Of a stretch of DNA of 64,000 nucleotides, positions 23,626-37,084 are shown piece by piece. The position numbers and the translations under genes are program-made. The stretch comes from Rhabdophis nuchalis. Its lineage: Eukaryota > Chordata > Lepidosauria > Squamata > Natricidae. The notes beneath the pieces were generated by a model. It made no database searches and was not told where the DNA came from. It worked only from the letters and a program-made list of their open reading frames with translations. The stretch lies in NCBI GenBank assembly GCA_039707465.1, contig CM077648.1, positions 30,197,119 through 30,261,118 of the forward strand. The letters run 5' to 3'. How positions within the stretch are numbered: the stretch's first letter is position 1; every line of letters starts with the position of its first letter.

Positions 23626-24025
23626 TGAATATATTTATGTGACTTTTTAATATTAATGTAAGTATTAAAAACCAAGTATGGTTGTTTAATTACCTAGACT
23701 TTTATTTTAAGTTGTATATACAATGTAATAATTCTACATAGAAATGCTGTCACTTCTCAGGAAGAAAGATGTGCTAAATGTAAGTCATAAATACTTATAG
23801 TTTATTTACATAGTTTTATTTTATTACTAGACAATCATGATCTGTTGAGTCAAGGCAGGAGTGCAAGGGGGACTGGCGGAAAGTGTGGGGTTGGGGAGAC
23901 TTCCTGAGCAACTTGTGGCCTTGACTGCAAGGTTCCCCATTGACTTTTACCCTGCAAGCTTCTGACTTCCTTTTGACTTCCTCATTTAATTTCTTTATTG
24001 GAAGCTGGCATTCACCCTCAGATAT

Positions 24026-24080
24026 CCTCCCTCCCTCCCTCCCTCCCTCCCTCCTTTCTTTCTTTCTTTCTTTCTTTCTC
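24026..24080. repeat. CCCT / CTTT microsatellite
   Basis: Tandem ccct units (about 24026-24054) are followed by cttt units (about 24054-24080), within a repeat-like block at 23835-24190. Confidence 0.95.
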
Positions 24081-24452
24081 CCTTCTTCCCCTCCTGAGAG
24101 AGCGGATGAGAGATTGTGTGAGTGGCTGCTATGGAATGTTGAAAATGAGGGTCATGTGACTATGGCAATGGCCGAGCTACTGAAGTAGTTTTAACTTCTC
24201 CAAATTTCATTTTCTCAGAATTAATGGATCTTGGCATTCTGTAAGTCCATTTGGGGTACATTTGTTGACAAGGTTTTGCCCTATGATGGATAATTTTGCC
24301 CAGCTAAAGATCACAGTAGTATACAGATTTCAAATTTTATATAAATTTTTGATAATCTACAATTTAATTGATTTTTCATCAGCTATAGATAGATGTATCT
24401 ATAGATAGATCTTCAAAATTAAATAATACATGCCCCTTTTTCTTTTGAACAG

Positions 24453-24560
24453 AGTCCAGTTGATATTGTAACTGGAGGGATTTCCCCAATAAGAGATATT
24501 GACAGACTTCTACAGGATATGGATATTAATCGGCTACGTGCAGTGGTATTCAGAGATATA
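24453..24560 (+). CDS. LRBA: LRBA exon (window exon 9)
   Basis: The acceptor is cttttgaacag and the donor is gtgagc; 108 nt, phase 0 at both ends. It reads SPVDIVTGGISPIRDIDRLL, then QDMDINRLRAVVFRDI. It is strongly conserved with LRBA and too short for a stop-to-stop ORF scan to stand out. Confidence 0.96.
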
Positions 24561-25477
24561 GTGAGCAACTTTTCCTACATAATCCCTTCTTTTAATACTC
24601 ATGTTTAGTTGTTAAACTTATGCATCTTCCAATGATACCAAAATATAACAGTGTATGTCAAGAATTGTAAAATACTGTGGGACTAGCATATCAGGAATTG
24701 AGATCGTGTGAAAAGCTGAAGGTTATATTAACAGTTGTTTCTGCAAGTGGATCCAATTTTGTGAATATTTTTAAAATTGGAGTGCATTAAAAACCAGAAT
24801 GTTATCACTGTGTTCCTACAATATTTGAACCATCAGGACAACCCAAGTTCTTTCTATTTAAAGAGTAGAACTGGAATGAGTCCAAATATTTTTAGTACAT
24901 CACCAATACATGTCAATAGAATGCCAATAGACATTTCCCAATTCTGAAGCTGTAGATGTTTTACTTCACTCAAATATAAAACTAGAATAATATATCGATT
25001 GCCTAGATTAGAACGTTTCTACATGAGAAGAAATCTCTGTGTAACAGAACATTCACAATTATAAAACAAAATGTTCTGCTATTTTATCAACATATGCGAT
25101 TAGCAAAGATCGGGATTTAGTCCAGCATTAAATGAGCAAAAAGGGAGAGTTCTAACTGTGCTTCTGCAAATTTTAAATGAATTCTGAATTCCACTGCTAC
25201 TCCTGGATAAAGAGACTTTGCTTATGCACTCATCATAAGACATTGTGGGGAGCTCTTTGAAACAGTTGTGGTAAGCTGTTTTATCGAGCAACAGACGTGA
25301 AAGGATGCTTTGCTTCTGAAAGAATCACTCCATGTGATTCACACAGCTCTAATAAATAAATCCATGTATATATATTTGTTGTAGTTTCCTTGAGAAAATT
25401 ATTTTGTGATAGTAATGTGTAATTCAGGTCTTAGTGTAGGACAATAAAGTAATTTTTATTTGTTTTTGTTCTTTTAG

Positions 25478-25616
25478 GAGGACAGTAAGCAGGCACAGTT
25501 CTTGGCTTTGGCTGTAGTGTATTTTATCTCTGTACTCATGGTATCAAAATACAGAGACATTTTGGAACCTCAATATGAACGGAGGCAATTTCAACCTTCT
25601 CAGTCACCCAAAATAG
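25478..25616 (+). CDS. LRBA: LRBA exon (window exon 10)
   Basis: The acceptor is gttcttttag and the donor is gttagt. The exon reads [20 protein letters not shown], then [18 protein letters not shown], and ends with one base of a Val codon. The hydrophobic stretch [15 protein letters not shown] is a conserved helix of the family rather than a proven membrane segment. Confidence 0.97.
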
Positions 25617-26324
25617 GTTAGTACTGTAGGCACCTGGAAATATACTTTATTGATTAGAGTAGGATATACATAAAACTATAAATTTCAACAACTATAAGAC
25701 ATGTGCCTTCAATTCCTAGAATTTTTAGTATTTGCTGTGCTTACTGGAGAATTCAAACAGGATTTGGAATCCATACAACATTTATGATGTTGGGGAATAC
25801 TCTTAAAATCATTGGCAGGCCATACAGATCTACTATTCAGTAAATATATTCATGCAGGACTATATTCATAGATAGGACTGTTCTATTCATTTATATAATT
25901 TGGGGGCATAATGGTGAATATTTTTAGATTAGGTTCTATTCAGAATAATCTTTGTTAACATTCTGAATAATTCATTGATGTATGATATTGGTTTTGATTA
26001 TGAAAAATGTTATTAATAGCATACTTTCATATTTGTACTTTAAAAATATGAATTGAAAGATTATTTTTAATCTGCTACTTGAAAATTGATGATAAAAACT
26101 TCTGATTATTACTTCTAAATATGGAGTTAGTTTATTAGCCCTCAGAGAACCTGGGAACTGATCATCCATTTCTGCTTACTATCCAGAACATTATTTTTTA
26201 ATATTTCATTGGTTTAATGCAAGTTTAATAGATAAAAAATATATTAGTAGTAAACACAAAATAGGATCACTGTCCTTCAGAAATTAACTGAGTGATACCT
26301 TATGTTCATACATGGATATAAATT

Positions 26325-26400
26325 AATATAGATTAGATTAGATTACAGATTAACAGAATTGGAAGGGACGTTGTAGGTCATCTAATCCAACCCCCTACCC
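26325..26400 (-). repeat. short LINE/CR1 3' UTR remnant
   Basis: gattagattagattaca followed by aattggaagggacgttgtag and tcatctaatccaacccc is the 3' UTR motif of the CR1-like LINE at 23530-23620 in related form, here as a short isolated piece next to tagat repeats. The orientation is uncertain. Confidence 0.6.
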
Positions 26401-26738
26401 AAAAAAAGTGTATAATCACATTTAAGAAATGCAGTCTAAGTCCAAATGCAACAATGTGTTTAGCTGGATAAATTGATCATGTCAAGTAGATAAATAGATT
26501 GGAATAGACAAATTTGTGCATTAATTTATTAGTAAGTAAAGAGTCCTGTTGTTATTGCTTGTAAGATCTTATGACTGAAAAATTCAAAGTGGTGAAGTTC
26601 CAGATAATTACTAGATGTCAGGAAAGAGATATAGAAGTGGCATACTTCCCAAGTTGGAGGATTCTGCTGAAAATCAACTTTTTAAGAATAGCAAGATTGG
26701 ATGGAATCTGGAACTAGTTATAGCAGACCTGTACTATA

Positions 26739-27235
26739 TAGCATAGCATAGCACAGCACAGCACAGCACAGCACAGCACAGCACAGCATAGCTTAGCATA
26801 GCATAATCTTTATTGTCATTGTATTTAAATACAACAAAATTGGTTTTAACCTCACTGGTGCAAAATTATAGCAGAAAAGAAAAAAGAAAGAAGAAGAAAA
26901 AAGCTAGCGCGTGCATGGAGTGATTGTGGTTTTATTTAAAAGTCTCAAGGATAGAAACTATCTTTAAATCTGTTTGTTCGGCTGGCTATACTTTGATGTC
27001 GTTTGGTAGAAGTGCAAAGAGACGCTGACCAGGGTGTGAATCATCTCTGAGTATCTTCTTTACTCTGTTAAAGCAACAAGATCTGGCGATGTCATCCAGT
27101 GGTGTCAAAGGGCAACCAATGGTTTCTTGTGCCGAATTGATCACTCTCTGTAGTGCCTTCCTGTCCACAGCTGTTAAACCAGCATACCATACTGTAATGC
27201 AATAATATTCTGTACATTATAGTTTTAATTGTTTT
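26739..27235 (-). mobile_element. Rex1-like LINE 3' fragment with GCATA/GCACA tail
   Basis: On the minus strand the frame at 27168-26986 reads MDRKALQRVINSAQETIGC, then CCFNRVKKILRDDSHPGQ and LFALLPND, the extreme C-terminus of Rex1-like reverse transcriptases. The 3' UTR (ending tttattgtcattgtattt in + orientation) runs into gcata/gcaca pentamers at 26739-26804. This mirrors the GAATA-tailed LINE at 7408. Confidence 0.85.
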
Positions 27236-27551
27236 CTAGATTCACCATGTTCTTTTTGACAAGTTGTAGATTGTCTACCTAACAAGTTCCTTTTCAGCCC
27301 CAATAATCTGATAACTGAATAAGTAAAGAGACCTTGTAAGTATTATATTTTAATTGCTCTAGCATAGAACCTAGTTGGAATTCTTAGTTACAGTAACCTC
27401 TAGTATTGTCCATATGATGAATTAAGAGCAGAAAACTTTAGGAACAGATATTTGTTGGAATTTTTGTTAAGACAGCGGTTGTTCATAAAATAATCTGATC
27501 ACTTTGAAGGTAATTCTGATGTTTTATACTATATTTTATATATCTCTCAAG

Positions 27552-27999
27552 TTAAGGAAGAACAATGTGAAGCTATTACCACTTTAAGTCAGGAACCTGC
27601 CAAGCAGCCAGAAAGTGTGACGTCTCCACTAAGAAAGGATTCTGGAATTCAGGAGGAAGCATATTCTGGATCAGGAGACAATTCTGAGATGGTTACTGAA
27701 TCAGAAAGACAAAGTATAAGTACAGGTCCAGATGCAATCAGTGAAATATTATGTACTCTTTCTTCAGAAGTTAATAAATCTCAAGAAAATAAAAACGAAG
27801 TACATAATGAGGTTGATGGTAAAACTGCATCCTCTGTACAAACTGCAAAAAACGTCAATGTGAAAGACATCCTAAGAAGTTTGGTCAGTGCTCCTGCAGA
27901 TGGGGCCACAGTGGACCCTACTGTTCTTCCACCTGTTTTTCTTGGAGTCCTTGGTGATGGTGCCACTGCACAACCAATACAATTTCAATCTTTTGACAG
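27552..27999 (+). CDS. LRBA: LRBA exon (window exon 11)
   Basis: The acceptor is atatctctcaag and the donor is gtaagg. This 448-nt exon reads VKEEQCEAITTLSQEP, then RKDSGIQEEAYSG, STGPDAISEILCTLSSEVNK, KNVNVKDILRSLVSAPADG, and ends IQFQSFD plus AG of an Arg codon. The first third is variable and hydrophilic; the DSGI and GPDAISE to FDR part is conserved with mammalian LRBA. Confidence 0.96.
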
Positions 28000-28111
28000 G
28001 TAAGGATGATTAAACCTTGACTTATATAAAATGATATATAAAATAAGTTTTTAAAAAATTAAATATTTTCCCTGCGAATAAACTTTATAAATCTAAAAGT
28101 ATAGTATAGGG

Positions 28112-28621
28112 CAGCGATGGCGAACCTTTTTTGGCTCACGTGCCAAAAGCGGGGGGAGCGTAGGGGGGTCGTGTACGGGTGTGCCACACCCATAATGCTT
28201 TGCGCACAACTCCAATACGCATGCATGCACGACCAGTGCTCCCCCCCCCCCCAATTTTTGGCGTGCTTTAAATGTGCCTTTTCCAGAGACTGTATAGGAG
28301 CCTGGGGAGGGAGAAAACAGCTTCCCTCGCCCACCCGGGGGCCCTCCAGAGGCTTCAGGAACTTCCCTGAAGCCTCCAGAGCATGAAAAACTGGCCCTAT
28401 GGGCAAACTGGAAGTCCATACCCAAACTTCCAGTTTGTCCATAGGGCCAGTTTTTTGCGCTTCGGAGGCCTCTGGAGGGCAAAAAATGGCCCTAAAAGGG
28501 TGAAATCAGCCTGCCAGCATGCACATATGTGCTGGCCTGCTGACAGGGCAATGCCTTGCGTGCCTGACAAATGGCTCCAGGTGCCACCTGTGGCATGCGT
28601 GCCATAGGTTCACCATCACAG
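28112..28621. mobile_element. hAT-type MITE (510 bp) with 8-bp target duplication
   Basis: The termini are cagcgatggcgaacct and the complement aggttcaccatcacag, flanked by gtataggg (28104-28111) and gtataggc (28622-28629), an 8-bp duplication with one change. The interior is GC-rich and carries a second inverted repeat (about 28384-28413 against 28424-28454, around aaaaactggccctatgg). It has no transposase; the overlapping ORFs on both strands are artefacts. Confidence 0.88.
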
Positions 28622-28625
28622 GTAT

Positions 28626-28950
28626 AGGCAATCCTCGACTTATGACTGAAATTGAGCCCACTTTTTTTGTTGCTAAGTGAGACAGTTGTTAAGTGATTTT
28701 TTCCCCATTTTATGATCTTTCTTGTCACAGTTTTTAAGTGAATCATTGCAGTTGTTAAATTAGTAACATGGTGGTTGTGAATCTGGCTTCCCCATTGACT
28801 TTGCTTGTCAGAAGATCACAAAATATGATCAAATGACCTCAGGACATTGCAACCATCATAAATATGAATCAGTTGCCAAGTGTCTGAATTTTGATCATCT
28901 AACCTGGGGACATTGCAACAATCATAAGTGTGAAAAACTGTCATGTCACA
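28626..28950 (+). repeat. MITE-like interspersed repeat ('agtcctcgacttacgac' family), best copy
   Basis: It starts aatcctcgacttatgactg and contains attgagcccac, ttgctaagtgagacagttg, cacagtttttaagtgaatc, ttgactttgcttgtcagaag, ttgccaagtgtctgaattt and aatcataagtgtgaaaaactg. It abuts the hAT element ending at 28621. It is the longest ungapped member in the window and can be used to find the others. Confidence 0.8.
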
Positions 28951-31150
28951 AACAAGCTTTTGCAGATGGTAGAAAGGAAAGTCAGGGTTTTTCAGGATTG
29001 CTTTGTGCTGTTTTGAAGACTTTGCATTATAGGGAATTAATTCAGAAGCATAAGCATAAATTAGTATTGTTGCAATTTTAAGCAGTTTGAATAATGACAT
29101 AAAAGATAGTATAGTTTTTTATGCCAGACTGCAGAGTATAATATATTCCTTCTGATGCTTCATTGCAAGGCATGTGATTTCCTTTCAAAACTTTATTAGA
29201 ATAAAAGGACACTGACAGTGTAAATTGAAACATACATAGTTACTAAGAATAGGGATTTCATGAGAAGGTGTGTGCATCTCTAGAACATAATTTACTTTAT
29301 AATAAGTAGGTAAACTATTAAAATGAATTTTAATGTCATGCATTTCTGTACCAAGCACATGCAACATTCTATTCATGTTCAATGTATATTTGTAATTAGC
29401 ATCTAGGATTGTTAATTCTTTGATAAAATAATTTAATTTACAATTAACAATTAATTAAATTAACATCTTTGTCACATGCATTCTATACTTTGCATTCATC
29501 AATTAATGGAATAACATTAGTGAGATGTGCAGCATATGAATTTAATAAATGCATAAACCAAATAAAAAATTGGTTACTATCAAATTGTCTTGTAGACTAA
29601 ATACTATACAAGTGAATGAACGTAGGGCAGTGTTTGTTAAAGGAAAAATAACCATTAAAAAGTGAAAAACTTTCCATGACTAAAGTTGTTTTTTTAATGC
29701 TCGATTGTTCAATTTTATTCATTCGAGTTAAATAAACCACCATGTTTAATTAAAAACTATATTCTTGGCTTTATACAGGTGTATGACTTTGCTTACTGAG
29801 CTTCTAAATTTCCAGTTATTATGCAGATTTAAAAAAGTGATCAAAATTAATTTGAATGCATTGGTGAATACAAATTATGTTGCTGCATTAAAGGGGCAAA
29901 AACTAAAACTTGAAAAAAAGATTTTCTTGTAAGATTTTAACATGTGGTGGAACCTCGTCCCATTGTCTGCTCCCATTGTTTCCAGTTTTGTGTGTGTTCG
30001 CGCATGTGCTACTGTGTTAGGTTGATTGTGGGTAGAATGGGTTATGACCTGTTGTTCAGGAAATGAGCTGTTTTATCTCCAGGGACATCACAATACTAAC
30101 ATTACAGTTGGAAACTTGGAGCAAGCTGGCTTCAGGATGCTCTGAGAAACTTAGTGTATCTGGTTTATATTTAATGTATTGTTTAGTGTGGAACACAGGG
30201 CTTTGTGAATTAATTTTTGGGGTTGGGGGAAGAAGAAATCTTGTTCATTTTTCCCCCTATGTAGAAAAATATCTCTGGGAATTTCAAAGCATCTCTCTGA
30301 TCCTACATTTATCTCAGGAATGTTGTGTCAGAAATCAAAACTCTCCTCATATTTTAAGGATTATCAACTCTTCAGCCATAGCTGGAGAATATACAGTAAC
30401 AGCTATGTGAGTGAGGTTAGCTGAAAGGCTGGCAGGTTGTGAATTTTTGCAAACAAGAAGATGATGTGTGCTTATTCCCATACCCAAAACTACTCTTTTA
30501 TCTTACATAGAGATCCAATCTGGTGATTAGTGGGTGCCAGGGATCTATCTTGATAAAGGTTCAAGGCCTGGTCTGTTTTTTTCATTAAGGAAGTAGAAAC
30601 AGTCAATTGACAGACTATTTGCGGTATTTATTTTCTATAGACTTCCGGGGGCAAAAATACTATTTCATTTCATTTTTTAACAGTAGAAATGTTGGAAATT
30701 ATCTAAAGTCCTGCTGAATAAAATAAATGAAGCAAAATTATCCATGGTCTAGTTATTAAAAGTACTGAAATATGATCTTACATTTTTCAGTTCTTTAAAA
30801 AGAATGGTAGAAATAGTTCTTTGCAATGAAAATTAAATTTGAAGGCCAACTTTTTCCTATTTTTAAGGTATCTCAAGAGTTTTTGCAATGTTTTTATGTT
30901 AGCATGTTTATATATTTATCCTAACACATAAGCTCATTAGTCTCTGTCAAATATGCAAATTAACTGAATTATGGGAATGTACTTTTATTATTTCATTAGT
31001 GATCAGTTTTGAAGAAACAGATGAAATAAATAATGGAAGTGTTGTGGACATTTCAATTATTGGTTTAAAAGTGGGCACTTGGCAACCTTAGGGTGAAAGT
31101 TTGGAGAACGAACCTTCACCCTCATCCCACACCTGAGCTACAGATATTCG
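28951..31150. other. intron, no assigned repeat
   Basis: AT-rich intron. A segment at about 30000-30600 has longer words and fewer A/T runs than its surroundings but no recognisable coding or transposon signature. Confidence 0.5.
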
Positions 31151-31154
31151 CCAC

Positions 31155-31715
31155 TTAAGAACATAAGAACAGCCTTGCTGGAACAGGCCACAGCCCATCC
31201 AGTCCAGCATTCTGTCTCACACAGTGGCTCCCCATTTGCTTCAGGGTATTCCCAAGCAGATGTCTTCACCTGCTTATGATTCCCTGCAAATGGCATTGAG
31301 AAATATCCTGCCTATCTCTCCATGCCGGAGGGTGTCCTTAGGCATCCATAATGATAGCCATTGATACCCTTGTTCTCCATGAACTCATCTAATCCTTTCT
31401 TAAAGGTGTCGAGGCTGACAGCTGTCACCACTTCTTCTGGCAGGGAGTTCCATAGACCAGTGATCCTCTGGGTGAAAAAGTACTTCCTCTTATTTGTTTG
31501 AGGTCTAGCTATCAAAAGTTTCATGGAGTGCCCCCTAGTTTTAGTGTTGTGCGATAGGGAAAACAGTTTTTCCTTTTCTACTTTGTCCACACCGTGCATG
31601 ATTTTATAGACTTCAATCAGGTCACCTCTCAGGCGCCATCGTTCTAGAGTGAAGAGGCCCAGCCGTTGCAGCCTCGGATGGTAAGGAAGGTGTTCCACTT
31701 GGCAGCCTGTCCTCA
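31155..31715 (-). mobile_element. CR1-like LINE 3' fragment
   Basis: The minus-strand open frame from 31716 to 31312 reads RLQRLGLFTLERWRLRGDLI, then EVYKIMHGVDKVEKEKLFSL and GLWNSLPEEVVTAVSLDTFK, a CR1-type reverse transcriptase C-terminus distinct from the family at 22925. The 3' UTR ends at about 31157 with the block that reads aagaacataagaacagcctt on the + strand, a very common sauropsid LINE end. Confidence 0.88.
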
Positions 31716-31759
31716 CTTATGGCCATAGGAGTGCTTCAAACTCCCTCATCTCTGTATCT

Positions 31760-33678
31760 CCTCCCCCAAGCCTTTTTGGCTTTCTAATGGCCTGCACTCC
31801 ACAATCCCAGGAGACGTTTCTTGCTCCTATTGCTGATGAAGCATGTTCAGTCTGGATGTTGAACCAGGCTGGGCTACGCTTCAGCTGTGGGGGGGGGGGG
31901 AGCCTAAAGAATTTCCAGAGCCACAGGACTTAAAAGCCACTTTGGTTTTTGTTTTAATAATGGGCTTATTAATGAACAACTACCTGCCTTGCAATGTTAA
32001 GTACAGTTTGCAGGGTCCCTACATAGTCCTATACTCACATGGATACATGTATCTCTTAAAGACATAACCCAACAAATTCACTTCTTTTCATTCATACATT
32101 TGCCAATGCATACACTTTCTATAGGATGAAAAGAAGAAACGTTTTTCTTTCATTGAATGACAGTAACACTACTTCATCCTTGCTACAAATTAATGATTCA
32201 GGATCCATGGCAAAGTACTATGATAAATTGCCAATCACATACAATATCTTAACTTTTAACTTTTGATACTGCATAGCAAAATACTGTATTTTTCTATGTA
32301 GCAAAATGATGTAGCAAAAAAAAATCTGTACTTTTTTTTTGGCCATTATTAAATATTACCCCGACCATTCAAAATTAAAATATTAATCATAATAAACTTA
32401 ATATACATCTAAAATTTATAGTCTTTAATCTTAAATTTTTTAAAAGTGAAAATCAAAGCTCATATTCTGATAATATGAATTTATAACCTAATAAGTTTTT
32501 GTGCAAATTTTTGTGTATGTGAAAAATATCTACAGTTATGGCTTATTTCCTTGGTTTAGGGCTCAGGTGGCTTTTGCTTCCATATTTTAATGTATACTTA
32601 ACATTAGCAGTCACCCTTGTAATAATTTGATGCACACTATAACATCCATAGTGAATACCTATTCATTCATATTATTCAGAATGTCTAATCAAGCCTGGTT
32701 TAGTTACAGTAATCAGTGGAACTTAAAATGGAAAGAAATAAAGGTATCTTTTTAATAAATTTATAAGCTGCTAGAAAATGTCTACATTATATATCTGAGT
32801 TTGGAGTCAGTGTTAATGTGTTTTATTTACAAATGGCATATTTTTAATGCTATTAAGGGAATACTTTCTACCACTACTTAACAGTACTGTCAACAGAATA
32901 AATTGATTAAATAAATGGAATGTTGAAGACTTTTGGCTTATAGTTAACACCAGGTAATTAAAAAGAAGCACTGCTTTGGGAGTCCATAATATATATCAAC
33001 TGTATTCCTTAGCTCATTAACAGAGGTATTGCATGTTTATGGAGCTAACTTGCAATTAAAAGTGTCTTTTATGTATGGTTAACTGGATATTTTAGATGTT
33101 TGGAATAAAACATTACTATTTAATTGAAACTGGTTTGCCACAATTATTCTTTCTAATATAAATGATGTTTGAAACATGGATTATATTCAGTTTTGAATAT
33201 TTTTGAGTATTTAAGTTAGAATATTAATTTCATAGATCATTTTTATAGCAACTTATTTATAAAGTTAAAAACATATTGGTCCAGTTTATTTTAATTTTGA
33301 ACTCTAGTAGTCTTTAATTTATTTACTTAAACTCTTGTGCAAATGTCTACTTTGTTTTAAGCATATTGATTCTAGTAGTTGCCTAGAACTACTTTTGTGT
33401 AGTTTTCGTTAGAAATAATATAAAGTGTTGACATAAAAGGGTAAAATCAGAAAGCGTTTCAGAGTATCTTTAAAAATTAGCAGATTTTTAATAACAATTT
33501 GGTATCCTTAGAACATATAATAACATTTTGACAATTCTGAGAAAAGAGAAGTAATATCTGAATTTCAAACTTGACTACTTTGCATAAGTCTAAATTTGTT
33601 ATATATACTTTAAATAGATATTTGGCCATTCCCAAGCATTTTAAATATAGTTTGTAACATACATCTTTTCTGTCATAG
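31760..33678. other. intron, no feature recognised
   Basis: AT-rich sequence leading to the LRBA exon at 33679. A G run lies at 31889-31900. No repeat was identified. Confidence 0.55.
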
Positions 33679-33809
33679 GAGTGTGGTTGTGGCACCAAAG
33701 AAGTCAGTGAGCTCATCTGCAGCTACAATTAACGTGCCTGCAAATGCTGTTAGTGTGGTTTCTTCTTTGGATTCTTCCCAAGCTCCAGATGTAACTGGAG
33801 GCTCTCCAA
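33679..33809 (+). CDS. LRBA: LRBA exon (window exon 12)
   Basis: The acceptor is ttctgtcatag and the donor is gtaagt. The exon reads RSVVVAPKKSVSSSAATINV, then PANAVSVVSSLDSSQAPD and VTGGSP, ending in phase 1. It lies alone between introns of 5.7 and 8.4 kb and was identified by the LRBA segment NAVSVVSS.D and exact phase on both sides. Confidence 0.94.
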
Positions 33810-34305
33810 GTAAGTGAGAGAACAGAGATGAGTTTTGCAAAATAAAATAATAAAGCAATATGATACATATTTGTAATTCAGCTACTGAGACATCATATAC
33901 CACCCAACTGAAATTGTAAAGTTTAGTTTTCTTGGCTAAGAAATACTCAAAAGAATCTTAAGTACTGATCTTTTATCTTTTTTAACGTTTTATTTATTTA
34001 TTACAAATTTGGCTCTTAGAATACTTTTACGTAAGTATTATGTCCCCAATTTCAATGCTGATGTTACTGCAAAGATTGTTATATGGACTTCAAGTAATAA
34101 GATGGAAAACTCTCAGCCTATCCTTTTTCATATAAATAGCTTTTAATACTGCACGTAAAGTGAGAATAGGCATTCATTTGTGGTTCCTTAAACATGTAAT
34201 ATGCAAATATTCTGCCTTGGATTCTCCCTTCTAGTAGAATTCCATATTTTATAAAAGAAATGCAAAAATGTTGGTAGTTACTTGTGGTTGCTTTTTCCTT
34301 CATAC

Positions 34306-34520
34306 AACTGTGTCCAATTCTCACAGACTGCTTGGACAAGACCCTGCAGTTTTCTTGGCAAGGTTTTTCAGAAATAGTTTACATTGCTTCCTTCCTAGGA
34401 CTGAGAGAGTGATTTGGCCAAGGTCATCGAACTGGCTTTGTGCCTAAGGTGGAAGTAGTATTCACGGTCTCCCAGTTTCTAGATTGATTCCTTAACCTCT
34501 GAAGCAAACTAGCTCTGATT
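34306..34520 (-). repeat. tRNA-derived squamate SINE
   Basis: On the + strand the blocks ttttcttggcaaggtttttc, gactgagagagtgatttggc, caaggtcatcgaactggctt, tgtgcctaaggtggaagtag and cacggtctcccagtttctag follow each other; their reverse complement is the tRNA-like head and body of a squamate SINE. The tRNA-derived head is at the right (minus orientation). Confidence 0.82.
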
Positions 34521-37080
34521 ACTTGTTCATTGCCAATAAAATTACTTGATACTGTTAACAAAGCTGAAATTGAAGTTCATTTAATACATACATACATACA
34601 TACGATTTAGTGGCTGCTGAAAGAAAATATTATGTTCTCTACCTTTATATTTGTATGAAACCTTGGTTTGGAATTATTCTCTAGAGATTATTTTACCTGC
34701 CCATTGTTATCCTTATGCATCAATTAAATACCTTCATTCAATTATTGAGATGATACTCATGCAGATTTGAAATAGGAAATAATCCTGCAGGGAGAATGTT
34801 TAGGATATTTCTCATAGTTGACAAGATTTATGTTTCAGTCCTAAAGGGAGCATCAGGTAACTACTGTAAAGAAAATAAATTTGAGATACATAGTACTTAA
34901 ATTTTGCAATGTGAATTAATTCACTCTTGTATTTTAAAACAGCAACAGATAACTTGAATTTTATTTTTTAAATCTTTTTTTTTCTATGTTAGGCAGCAAT
35001 ATTTTTATGCAAAATATTTATTTAGCCAACTACTGTACATATTCCTTTTAAAAAGAAAAAAATGTTACTAAAGAAAGGAGAAATAAAATCTGTCTCATAG
35101 CTGTAACTTTGTCATTAAACTAGTAGTTAAGTGACACCTTTGTTTGCACATATACATGCAGGTGCTTCGGGAACAACCCCTTTTCTTAAGAGCAATTTAT
35201 TGCCAGATGCATTATTTGTTTAGATCCTTGGGGACCTTGAATAAACAATAAGCTTTCACTAGAAGGGTGCTAGACAGATGATCTATTTGCATTTCCTTTT
35301 ATGTTCCTACATATGTCTGTAAAACTGTCAGTTTGAGGGAGCCAGTTTATCAGTGAAAGGATAAGAGAGATAAGGCACTTGGGTTCCACTTGTTTGAAGT
35401 AGCTACCACAGTTACTTGCATGTCAGTTTTAGAAGAAAACATGCTTCTGAAAGATCACACTTCCCTTAAATGAATAAAAGCCATTTTAAAATGAAAACTC
35501 GGCTGGAAGTACATTTAGTACATTTATATAAATAAGATTTATATGATGTAGTGCTTTGGAAACACTTGCAGAGCAATGCCTAACTGCGTTTTTGTGCTTT
35601 CACAATCTTTAATCTAATATATTCTTTAAGACTACTATTTTTATCAGTGCTGAAGTTATAAGCCTTAAATGGTATTTTAATCTGTAGAATCACTTGGATG
35701 TTTTTACTCTGAAGGATACAGTCTGAAATCTAAATGTGTGAAGAAATTGATTGGATTTTTTAAAATATTGTTTCATATACTGTATATAGGAAATGTAAAA
35801 TTTGAGGTTCAATTCAATGTGTGGCATTTTGTATATGTTTAGCTTTAGGTTTTATCTTATTCATATTAAGTTCCACAGTTGTTTTAATTTTTTAATCAAC
35901 TGACCAAGTAATTTTTTAAACGTGCACAATGTACAATTCCCTCCCCCGCTAACTAGTTAATTACGTTTGGAGTGGAACTGCTAGATTGCTAGATGGAATT
36001 GCTTCTCCTTTCTAAGGCAGGCATTAGCCTGAACAGATGTGCTGCACTGCTATTTACATTCTACTGATTCTAGCAGTATGGAAAATGTGATTTGAAGTAG
36101 CTTGTGCTGCAATAAAACTTCATTTTATCTGGGCACCAAGCCAAGTTTTTCATCATAAACCAAGCTCTTCAGTTAGTTAGTGGTAACCAAAAACTCTGTT
36201 GCTGACTCGGAATTCCAACATCAGGAGCTGATATCTCAAATAACTTAATATTGTCCTGTTAGATTTATAACTTGCCACATCCCAAAGGATCAGAGTTAGT
36301 AGCAACTTAAAAGGAAGAACATTTATTATAACAGATTTTTAGCTTGCGTACTTACTTTTTTTTGGCTCCTGATCTTTGTGATAGTTGTAAGTTTATTTTT
36401 TAAAATATAAATATTATGGAAAAAGTGATCATTTTCATACACACACACACACACACCTATATTTTGCTTTCTCTCATTTTTAACATAGATTCTTTATTAC
36501 AATTTACAATTGCAAATTTCTTAAGATGCAGGATACCATAAGTAACAATATACCATAGAAGTTTCCTTGCAGATATTCATTTTTAAAATAATTTAAAAAA
36601 AACCTCCAAATACAGAAGTTAAGGAAAAAAACATGGAAAACGTGTGATAAATCTAAAGTTTTTATATTTTGAGATATTCAAAATTTTTGGGACACAATTT
36701 AATATCATGTCTTCACTTTTACTTTTTCATGATTCTAATATAACGTTACAATAAAATATAATTAGTACACATGAACATGTTTCTGTGTGGACAACCTTGC
36801 AAGACTGACACTGTCTTGCAAGTCTGAAATGTGTTTCTGCCAGTCACCTTTACAGCCCGAGGGAGGGTCCATTTTGACATGTTTGTCACTCCCACATTCC
36901 ATCGCCCATTCCTATTCCCATTATCAGAAAACTATCAGGACCTGGGATTTTTTACGTAATTGTATTGATCTAATGGCATGCATTATTTCTTGCAGAGATA
37001 ATGTTTCAGCTAAATGCATTTTTGATTCTGAATGATATGAAGATTTATTTTAATTAATAAATCTTTATTTGTTCATTTAT
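34521..37080. other. intron, mostly unassigned; microsatellites
   Basis: AT-rich intron with acat units at about 34586-34604 and an AC run at 36439-36457. No exon, transposon or RNA gene was recognised. Confidence 0.55.
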
Positions 37081-37084
37081 TATT

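Noticed and set aside
28059..28607. Overlapping ORFs of up to 129 codons on both strands
   Set aside because: They lie in a hAT MITE with target duplication and show no protein family.
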